11,390 nt of DNA from JBOFDK01 sp051656485. GTDB taxonomy: Bacteria; Bacillota; Clostridia; Lachnospirales; Cellulosilyticaceae. The stretch is taken from positions 1-11,390 of the forward strand of contig JBOGBZ010000037.1 in NCBI GenBank assembly GCA_051656485.1. The letters run 5' to 3'. Below are positions 6,839 through 11,390 of this stretch, one piece after another. Each line of letters opens with the position of its first letter. The first letter of the stretch is position 1. The notes beneath the pieces are model-generated. The model had not been told where the DNA came from. It was given only the letters and a program-made list of their open reading frames with translations, and did no database searches. A program made the translations under genes and the position numbers.

Positions 6839-6866
6839 ATTATAAAAGTTACAATGCTTGTAACAA
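6839..6866 (-). promoter_or_regulatory. Sigma-A-type promoter of the CAP-domain gene
   Basis: On the minus strand TTGTTA (6866 to 6861) and a perfect TATAAT (6844 to 6839) are 16 bp apart. Initiation near 6832 gives a leader of about 25 nt. The spacer contains the inverted repeat GTTACAA-TGC-TTGTAAC (6848-6864). Confidence 0.6.
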
Positions 6867-6881
6867 TTATGTAACAATTAT
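6848..6881. promoter_or_regulatory. WalR-like box and inverted repeat overlapping the CAP-gene promoter
   Basis: On the plus strand TGTAAC (6859-6864), five bases, then TGTAAC (6870-6875) matches the WalR/YycF consensus TGTWAH-N5-TGTWAH exactly. It is part of two exact tandem 11-bp units, GTAACAATTAT (6860-6870 and 6871-6881), spaced one helical turn apart. It overlaps a perfect 7-bp inverted repeat (GTTACAA 6848-6854, TTGTAAC 6858-6864). The box covers the -35 element and reads opposite to the gene, which suits repression. WalR controls peptidoglycan-remodelling genes in Bacillus and Staphylococcus; whether this organism has WalRK cannot be seen here. Confidence 0.45.
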
Positions 6882-6928
6882 AACATAATAAAGAGAGATA
6901 TAAACCGGTAAAAGATGGTAAACGTAAA

Positions 6929-6973
6929 AAAAGCTATACAATTCTTAGGTATATCAAGAATTGTATAGCTTTT
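6929..6973 (-). terminator. Rho-independent terminator of the P-type ATPase gene
   Basis: An 18-bp perfect stem (left arm 6929-6946, right arm 6956-6973; core AGCTATACAATTCTT) encloses a 9-nt loop. On the minus strand it runs into a T-run (complement of the A-run 6926-6932). It lies about 20 bp beyond the ATPase stop codon. Confidence 0.88.
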
Positions 6974-6994
6974 AGATTTCTTTAGCAAATAGTA

Positions 6995-9622
6995 TTAACC
7001 ACGTGTTTTTTCACGAATGAATTTGTAAGTTTGGATGATAAGTGTTGGCATAATCGCTAAGCCTATGATTTTACCAAAATCACCAAGTGTGAGTGGTGCG
7101 ACTTCAAAGAGATGTGTAAGTCCTGGTACAAAGAGTGCTGCTGTAAGAAGGAGTACACCAAGTACGAAAGCGCCGAGGCTGTATTTGTTTGACATAAAGC
7201 CTAACTTGATGATAGAAGCTTTGCCACGGCAGTTAAAACCATGGAAGAGTCGTGCAAGTGCTAAAGTAGCGAAAGCCATGGTACTTGCAGTTGGATTGAA
7301 AGTAGCACCTGGCATTGGATTCATAGAAAGGCCAATGTGGTAAGCGATGATGGTAAAGATACCGATGATACTTCCTTCTACTAAGACGCGCATCATAAAG
7401 TCTTTTGAAAGAATGGATGCTTTTGGATCACGAGGCTTTTCTTTGAGTAAGTCACCTGTAGCGCCTTCCATACCGATAGCAATAGCTGGTAAACTATCTG
7501 TCAGAAGATTGATGAATAAAAGGTGTACAGGAGCAAATGGTGCTGCAAGACCCATAATAGAAGTATAAAGAACAGTTAAGATACCAGATGTATTTCCTGA
7601 AAGAAGGAATTTAATGGAGTTTTTGATGTTGTTATACACATTACGTCCGTTTGCCACAGCTTTAACGATTGTTGCAAAGTTATCGTCTGTAAGAATCATA
7701 GCAGCAGCGTCTTTAGATACTTCGGTACCTGTAATACCCATAGCGATACCGATGTCAGCTTTTTTAAGAGCAGGCGCATCGTTGACACCATCACCTGTCA
7801 TGGCTACGATATTGCCACGGCGTTGCCATGCATCGACGATGCGGATTTTGTTTTCAGGAGATACCCTTGCATATACTGCGATGTGTGTAAGTTTTGCATC
7901 CAGTTCTTCGTCTGTCATTTTATCAAGGGTCGTACCTTCGATTGCAATGTCATCTGCACCTAAAATACCGATTTCTTTTGCGATAGCAGAAGCGGTCACA
8001 CGGTGGTCACCTGTAATCATAATTGGCTTAATGCCAGCAAGTCTTGCATCACTTACAGCTTGCTTAGATTCCACACGAGGTGGGTCAATCATAGAGATGA
8101 GACCTAGGAAGATATAATCTTGTTCGTCATCTAAAGTAAGGGTACGGTCTTCAGGAAGAATCTTATAAGCGAAAGCTAAGACACGTAGACCATTCTCAGA
8201 AAGACTTTGGTTAGCTTGGTTGATTTTTTCTTTATCATCATCAGTCATATCACGTATGCCATCAGCAGTCATGATGGAAGTGGTACGGTCAAGGAGCACG
8301 TCGAAAGCACCTTTAGTATACATGATGTACTGATCATCGATAGTATGAAGTGTGCTCATAAGCTTTCTATCAGAGTCAAAAGGAATTTCTTGTAGACGAG
8401 GGAATTCTGCACGTGTTACAAGTTCATCGATATTGATACGTTCTGCTAGATTGACAAGAGCGACTTCAGTAGGGTCACCGATTTCTTTGCCGTCTTGGGT
8501 TACAGAGTCGTTGTCAAGAACAGAAGAAAGAATGAGGTGACGGTGAAGTGACTGGGTAAAGTCAAGGTCTTCGCCAGGAATGAGTTCGTGATTGATATAG
8601 ACTTTTTTAGTAGTCATTTTGTTTTGAGTTAAAGTACCAGTCTTGTCAGAGCAAATAATAGACACACTACCTAAACTTTCAACGGCTTTAAGTTCTTTGA
8701 TGATGGCATTTTGTTTTGCCATTTTTTGAGTACCTAAAGCCAGTACGATGGTAACGATAGAAGAAAGTGCTTCAGGAATAGCAGCAACGGCAAGTGCTAC
8801 TGCGAACATAAGTGAGTCAAGGATTGGCATATGACGATAAACGCTAAGACCAAAGACGATGACACAGATGCCAAGAATAATAATAGCAAGTTTTTTGCTA
8901 AATTCATCAAGGTTTTCTTGAAGTGGTGTTTTCTTTTGCTGTGTTTGATTCATAAGTGTAGCGATCTTACCGATTTCAGTAGCCATTCCAGTAGCGGTAA
9001 CCACCATTAAAGCACGACCATAAGTAACAAGTGAACCAGAGAAGACCATATTGATCTGATCCCCTAGAGCCATTTCGGTTTTATCAATAGGAGCGATATC
9101 TTTGTTGACACTTTCAGATTCGCCAGTAAGTGCGCTTTCATTCACTTGAAGTGAGAAGTTCTGGATGATACGTCCATCAGCTACGATTAAGTCACCCGCT
9201 TCAAGCATGATGATGTCGCCAGGTACGATGTCATGTGAAGGCACTTCGACTTTCATACCATTGCGAAGAACTTTCGCAGATGGAGCTGAGAGTGCTTTGA
9301 GACTTGCTAGAGATTTCTCGGCTTTAAAATGTTGGACCGTACCGAGGATGGCATTAAGTATAATAACTGCAAAGATAACGATGGTACTTTCTAGGTTTCC
9401 AGAAAGCATAGAGATAATAGCAGCAGCAATAAGAATAAGTACGAGTAAATCTTTGAATTGCTCTAAAAAGACAATAAGAGCACTTTTCTTTTTACCTTCC
9501 GCAAGGGCGTTTGCCCCATATTTCTCGAGATTTGCTGTAACTTGAGAAGAAGAAAGCCCTTCTTTTGTAACCCCAAAGTGTTTCAGTACAGCTTCAATTG
9601 ATTGATTGAAAAAAGTTTGCAT
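6995..9622 (-). CDS. P2-type cation ATPase, probable Mn2+/Ca2+ exporter (YoaB/MgtA-like)
   Basis: A complete 875-aa P-type ATPase that pumps a divalent cation across the membrane using ATP. The Pfam-type N-terminal cation-ATPase segment occupies residues 1-60. The actuator motif TGES is at 166-169. M4 has VAAIPEALSS (E284). The phosphorylated Asp is D326 (DKTGTLT), the nucleotide-domain KGA is at 437-439, then TGD (537) and GDGVND (610-615). M5 has SGNTSG (N677) and M6 has INLLTDSLP (N705, D709), followed by a C-terminal M7-M10 block. The layout and the M4 and M6 ligands fit Ca2+-type (PMCA/SERCA-like) pumps. The SERCA M5 site-I Glu is replaced (NTSG for NVGE), as in single-site pumps. An Mn-type riboswitch in the leader points to Mn2+ export. 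ATG 9622 follows AAGGAGGGG (9631-9639) with 8 nt; the in-frame ATG at 9664 lacks a ribosome binding site. Confidence 0.93.
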   Translation of the reverse strand: MQTFFNQSIEAVLKHFGVTKEGLSSSQVTANLEKYGANALAEGKKKSALIVFLEQFKDLLVLILIAAAIISMLSGNLESTIVIFAVIILNAILGTVQHFKAEKSLASLKALSAPSAKVLRNGMKVEVPSHDIVPGDIIMLEAGDLIVADGRIIQNFSLQVNESALTGESESVNKDIAPIDKTEMALGDQINMVFSGSLVTYGRALMVVTATGMATEIGKIATLMNQTQQKKTPLQENLDEFSKKLAIIILGICVIVFGLSVYRHMPILDSLMFAVALAVAAIPEALSSIVTIVLALGTQKMAKQNAIIKELKAVESLGSVSIICSDKTGTLTQNKMTTKKVYINHELIPGEDLDFTQSLHRHLILSSVLDNDSVTQDGKEIGDPTEVALVNLAERINIDELVTRAEFPRLQEIPFDSDRKLMSTLHTIDDQYIMYTKGAFDVLLDRTTSIMTADGIRDMTDDDKEKINQANQSLSENGLRVLAFAYKILPEDRTLTLDDEQDYIFLGLISMIDPPRVESKQAVSDARLAGIKPIMITGDHRVTASAIAKEIGILGADDIAIEGTTLDKMTDEELDAKLTHIAVYARVSPENKIRIVDAWQRRGNIVAMTGDGVNDAPALKKADIGIAMGITGTEVSKDAAAMILTDDNFATIVKAVANGRNVYNNIKNSIKFLLSGNTSGILTVLYTSIMGLAAPFAPVHLLFINLLTDSLPAIAIGMEGATGDLLKEKPRDPKASILSKDFMMRVLVEGSIIGIFTIIAYHIGLSMNPMPGATFNPTASTMAFATLALARLFHGFNCRGKASIIKLGFMSNKYSLGAFVLGVLLLTAALFVPGLTHLFEVAPLTLGDFGKIIGLAIMPTLIIQTYKFIREKTRG

Positions 9623-9673
9623 GTAAAAACCCCTCCTTTTAAATTTTGAGAATAGTGGGAACACTTAGATAGC

Positions 9674-9732
9674 AAAAAAGACTTTTAATATAACTTCCAG
9701 ATAGCATAACTGAAAATCATATTAAAAGTCTT
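9674..9732 (-). terminator. Regulated intrinsic terminator (expression platform) in the ATPase leader
   Basis: On the minus strand a 23-bp helix with several G-U pairs forms between 9732-9710 (starting AAGACTTTTAATAT) and 9700-9678 (ending ATATTAAAAGTCTT), with a 9-nt loop TTATGCTAT. The arm runs into a T-run ending at 9674. It sits about 50 nt before the ATPase start, so it must be bypassed for expression. Its left arm includes the 3' strand of aptamer helix P1 (9728-9719), so the terminator and the folded aptamer are mutually exclusive. Confidence 0.85.
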
Positions 9733-9815
9733 GTTACCATACGAGTGGTATATATTACCAGATTCTAATGAATCGAGACTGTTGATAATATATTTAAACT
9801 ACTCCCTCTTAATAT
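9719..9815 (-). promoter_or_regulatory. yybP-ykoY-type (Mn2+) riboswitch aptamer
   Basis: A 97-nt leader RNA on the minus strand. P1 pairs ATATTAAGAG (9815-9806) with CTTTTAATAT (9728-9719), 10 bp with one G-U. The P1 5' side runs into GGGAGTAG (9806-9799), the hallmark of the class. A second helix pairs ATATATTA (9793-9786) with TAATATAT (9757-9750). It encloses ATCAACAGTCTCG (9786-9774), a GATTC/GAATC hairpin (9774-9761) and CTGGTAA. A further hairpin ACCA/TGGT (9749-9736) precedes AACAAGAC. This order matches the yybP-ykoY family as I know it from Lactococcus and Bacillus, which senses Mn2+. Because P1 competes with the terminator, metal binding should switch transcription on. The match is from memory of the consensus; an Rfam covariance search would confirm it. 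Confidence 0.85.
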
Positions 9816-9838
9816 ATCGGTGTATAAGATTTAATATG

Positions 9839-9867
9839 ATAATAGACTTTAGAAAGTTAAATGTCAA
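9839..9867 (-). promoter_or_regulatory. Sigma-A promoter of the riboswitch-ATPase transcript
   Basis: On the minus strand a perfect TTGACA (9867 to 9862) is followed after exactly 17 bp by TATTAT (9844 to 9839), one mismatch from consensus. Initiation near 9832 places the transcript start about 17 nt before the aptamer P1 helix. The transcript leader is about 210 nt. Confidence 0.85.
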
Positions 9868-9893
9868 TAGTAAAAATAATATAAAGCTAGTAT

Positions 9894-9922
9894 TTGTCAT
9901 TTGAAAAATACTATGAGATAAA
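9894..9922 (+). promoter_or_regulatory. Weak candidate promoter of the small membrane-protein gene
   Basis: TTGTCA (9894-9899, one mismatch) is followed after 17 bp by GATAAA (9917-9922, two mismatches). It is divergent from the riboswitch promoter, with roughly 27 bp between the two -35 elements. No better forward promoter was seen between 9870 and 9997, which is otherwise AT-rich and featureless. Confidence 0.3.
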
Positions 9923-9997
9923 AAAATGAATGGTTTTTATTTCTAAAACTGCATAAAATAAGATGAAAAGATGAGACAAGAAAGGGGCTGTTTATGG

Positions 9998-10612
9998 ATG
10001 TTGGTGATGCTAACGCGTATTTTGTTGGGGATTAATGGTGTGTACCTGATGGTGACGGGGGACTGGTTTAATGTATGGGCATTGGGGGCTGGCTTACTTT
10101 TGACGTTCGTGCCGGATGTGCTGAAGCGTTACTTAGGGATACACCTTACAAAGTCTATGGTGAATTGTGTGATGGTATTCCTGATTTGTAGTCAATGGTT
10201 GGGGACGTACTTACGGGCGTATGATTGGCTACCTTGGTGGGATGTTTTTTTACATGGAGCATCAGGTGTAATGATGAGTCTTGTGGGCATTTTGATTATT
10301 TTAGTAGGGGATAAGAAGGGTGTGCTTTTTAAAGAAAAGCTTTACGGCATCATAAGTCTTATGATGTTTTTGACAGCCTCAGCAAGTGCGGTGTTTTGGG
10401 AGATTTTTGAGTATATGGGGGATACTTTCTTTGGGACCTTTGCACAGCTTGGAAGCCTTACAGATACCATGGAAGATATGATTATTTGTGTGGTTGTAGC
10501 AGGGGTATTTAGCTTGCTCGTCTATGTCGGCTTGAAGAAGAGGAAGGGTGGCTATTTTGTAAGACAAGTTGAGGAACTTGTAGGGCTAAACACAAAAGAA
10601 GGTATGGCCTAG
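9998..10612 (+). CDS. Small polytopic membrane protein (DUF2238/YjdF-like)
   Basis: A 204-aa integral membrane protein with about six hydrophobic segments. Conserved-looking polar positions lie within or beside the helices: WWDVFLHGASG (80-90; D82, H86), FWEIFEYMGD (133-142; E135, E138, D142) and DTMEDM (156-161). This D..H..G / WE..E...D / DTM.D pattern recalls the DUF2238 (YjdF-type) membrane family, whose function I do not know to be established. The family assignment is tentative. An in-frame ATG at 9971 has no convincing ribosome binding site, while ATG 9998 follows AAAGGGG (9981-9987) by 10 nt and starts directly into the first hydrophobic segment. A second ATG at 9994 is out of frame. 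The last eight codons and the stop lie inside the left arm and centre of a perfect palindrome that probably terminates the transcript. It is divergent from the ATPase, but nothing shows shared function. Confidence 0.75.
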   Translation: MLVMLTRILLGINGVYLMVTGDWFNVWALGAGLLLTFVPDVLKRYLGIHLTKSMVNCVMVFLICSQWLGTYLRAYDWLPWWDVFLHGASGVMMSLVGILIILVGDKKGVLFKEKLYGIISLMMFLTASASAVFWEIFEYMGDTFFGTFAQLGSLTDTMEDMIICVVVAGVFSLLVYVGLKKRKGGYFVRQVEELVGLNTKEGMA

Positions 10613-10634
10613 GCCATACCTTCTTTTGTGTTTA
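10587..10634. terminator. Perfect 48-bp palindrome, probable bidirectional terminator
   Basis: The sequence 10587-10634 equals its own reverse complement, with 24-bp arms centred on CCT|AGG at 10610/10611. A GC-richer core (GGTATGGCC and its complement) is followed by the T-rich CTTCTTTTGTGTTT, and the left side is A-rich. This is the layout of an intrinsic terminator, although the T-tract is interrupted. It overlaps the 3' end of the preceding coding region. Confidence 0.7.
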
Positions 10635-10661
10635 AGATTATTTTGAACTTCGCAGAGGCAA

Positions 10662-10687
10662 GCAATCACTTTTTTATTTTTGATTGC
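10662..10687. repeat. Short inverted repeat upstream of the toxin promoter
   Basis: GCAATCA (10662-10668) and TGATTGC (10681-10687) flank 12 bp of almost pure T. The right arm overlaps the toxin -35 element. It could be an accessory operator or a weak hairpin, or may be fortuitous in AT-rich DNA. Confidence 0.3.
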
Positions 10688-10713
10688 ATAACATATCATA
10701 TATGATATATAAT
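10684..10713 (+). promoter_or_regulatory. Toxin-antitoxin promoter with a 16-bp palindromic operator
   Basis: TTGCAT (10684-10689) and a perfect TATAAT (10708-10713) are 18 bp apart. The spacer holds the perfect palindrome ATATCATATATGATAT (10693-10708), whose last base is the first base of the -10. A repressor dimer bound there would block RNA polymerase. The HTH antitoxin of the operon is the natural candidate, as in other HigBA systems. Transcription should begin at or next to 10720, the A of the toxin start codon. Confidence 0.65.
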
Positions 10714-10719
10714 AGTCCT

Positions 10720-11082
10720 ATGAATAAACAATGGAATATTGAATTATATACAAAAGATAATGATGAATGCCCAGTATTGGATTTTATTCAATCACTTCCA
10801 CCTAAGCATCAAGCGAAGGTGGAGAGAGAAATTGATTTGCTAGAAGACTTTGGTATCAATCTAACTTATCCACACACTCAAAAGATTGAAGGTGATAAGT
10901 ACAAAGGTTTGTGGGAATTAAGAATTAAATTCGCTAGTGATATATCTAGAATATTTTACTTCTTACATGTGGATGATACCTACGTGTTACTGAGTGGTTT
11001 CGTGAAAAAAACCAATAGAACGCCTAAAAAAGAACTTGATAAGGCAATCCAATACAAGAACGACTTTTTAACAAGGAGGTAA
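10720..11082 (+). CDS. higB: HigB-type (RelE superfamily, Gp49-like) toxin
   Basis: A 120-aa protein of the phage-derived Gp49/HigB toxin family. Members are ribosome-dependent mRNA interferases held inactive by a cognate HTH antitoxin. Family features are an N-terminal WNIELYTKDN strand, CPVLDFIQSLPPKHQAKVEREIDLLEDFG helices, the central LWELRIKFASDISRIFYFLHVDDTYVLLSGFVKKTNRTP strand set with its basic residues, and a C-terminal Lys-rich helix (KKELDKAIQYKNDFLTRR). Family length is normal and nothing is truncated. An in-frame TTG at 10684 would add 12 residues, but it lies in the -35 element; the ATG at 10720 is chosen. There is no Shine-Dalgarno, and the -10 box ends 6 bp before the ATG, so the message is probably leaderless. 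The antitoxin follows 6 bp after the stop. Activity is inferred from family only. Confidence 0.88.
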   Translation: MNKQWNIELYTKDNDECPVLDFIQSLPPKHQAKVEREIDLLEDFGINLTYPHTQKIEGDKYKGLWELRIKFASDISRIFYFLHVDDTYVLLSGFVKKTNRTPKKELDKAIQYKNDFLTRR

Positions 11083-11088
11083 CACCCT

Positions 11089-11358
11089 ATGAAATGGAAT
11101 GAAGCAAAGCAAAGGATTAATTCAAACCCTGAAGTTGTTGAAGCGCTAGAAAATAATGAACTAGAATATCAACTTATTCGTGAAATCATACATGCCAGAG
11201 TGGAAAAAAACCTTACCCAAAAACAACTGGCAGACCTTGTGGGTACAAGGCAGTCTAATATCTCTAGACTTGAAAGTGGTACTTACAATCCGTCTATTGC
11301 ATTTATCACCAAAGTTGCCAAAGCTTTAGACAAAAAAATCGAATTACATCTTGTTTAA
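11089..11358 (+). CDS. higA: HigA-type antitoxin, XRE-family helix-turn-helix protein
   Basis: An 89-aa partner of the preceding toxin. An acidic N-terminal segment (residues 1-30) precedes an XRE/Cro-CI helix-turn-helix at about 31-85: IIHARVEKNLTQKQLADLVG, then the recognition-helix region TRQSNISRLESG, then YNPSIAFITKVAKALD, and a final KKIELHLV strand. Antitoxins of this type neutralise the toxin by direct binding and repress the operon through the HTH; the palindrome at 10693-10708 is the likely operator. Its ribosome binding site AAGGAGGT (11073-11080) is nearly perfect and lies within the last toxin codons, with 8 nt to ATG 11089. This strong signal beside a toxin lacking one should favour antitoxin synthesis. 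A hairpin terminator follows immediately. Confidence 0.9.
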   Translation: MKWNEAKQRINSNPEVVEALENNELEYQLIREIIHARVEKNLTQKQLADLVGTRQSNISRLESGTYNPSIAFITKVAKALDKKIELHLV

Positions 11359-11383
11359 GCACTCTTTTATAGAGTGTTTTTTT
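11359..11383 (+). terminator. Rho-independent terminator of the toxin-antitoxin operon
   Basis: A CACTCT/AGAGTG stem (11360-11365 and 11371-11376) with a 5-nt loop TTTAT is followed by a run of seven Ts. It starts directly after the antitoxin stop codon. Confidence 0.85.
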
Positions 11384-11390
11384 CATTTTA

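Noticed and set aside
7035..9545. Several plus-strand open frames opposite the ATPase gene.
   Set aside because: They are shadows of the long minus-strand gene. None has a convincing ribosome binding site or a recognisable protein.
9623..9664. 14-residue N-terminal extension of the P-type ATPase from the ATG at 9664.
   Set aside because: It covers the real ribosome binding site (AAGGAGGGG) and has none of its own.

Overview
The window looks like chromosomal DNA from a low-GC, Gram-positive, probably spore-forming Clostridia-type Firmicute. The evidence is moderately AT-rich intergenic DNA, strong AAGGAGG-type ribosome binding sites, sigma-A-like promoters, and S-layer homology, PdaA-type and copper-amine-oxidase-N/CAP proteins. 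The species cannot be named from this sequence. Almost every gene is a single transcription unit closed by a hairpin terminator.

Left half (1-6900), cell envelope. An exported S-layer homology (SLH) protein (+) converges on a PdaA-like polysaccharide deacetylase (-) through a shared bidirectional terminator. A membrane-anchored GH18 glycosidase (+) diverges from the deacetylase. A small unrecognised 109-aa gene (+) with a good promoter converges on a 542-aa membrane protein of unknown function (-). Next is an exported protein (-) with a copper-amine-oxidase-N-like domain, a repetitive Pro-rich linker and a CAP (SCP/YkwD) domain. A WalR-like box overlaps its promoter -35 element, and a sigma-F/G-like promoter precedes the deacetylase.

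Right half (6900-10000), metal homeostasis. A complete 875-aa P2-type ATPase (-) is preceded by a roughly 200-nt leader that accounts for nearly all of the apparently empty 9640-9870 region. The leader holds a TTGACA-N17-TATTAT promoter, an RNA that I read as a yybP-ykoY (Mn2+) riboswitch, and a 23-bp terminator whose left arm is also the 3' strand of aptamer helix P1. Metal binding should therefore favour read-through. This makes the pump a likely Mn2+ (or Mn2+/Ca2+) exporter of the YoaB/MgtA kind rather than a plain Ca2+ pump, and it is the most informative system in the window.

Right end (9998-11390). A small polytopic membrane protein (+) ends inside a perfect 48-bp palindrome that probably acts as its terminator. 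It is followed by a HigB/HigA-type toxin-antitoxin pair (+). A 16-bp palindrome lies between the pair's -35 and -10 elements, and the -10 is only 6 bp from the toxin ATG, so the toxin message is probably leaderless. The antitoxin has a near-perfect Shine-Dalgarno sequence.

For several genes the upstream-most start codon has no ribosome binding site. The starts used here (5620, 6807, 9622, 2158, 9998, 10720) were chosen from Shine-Dalgarno or promoter position.
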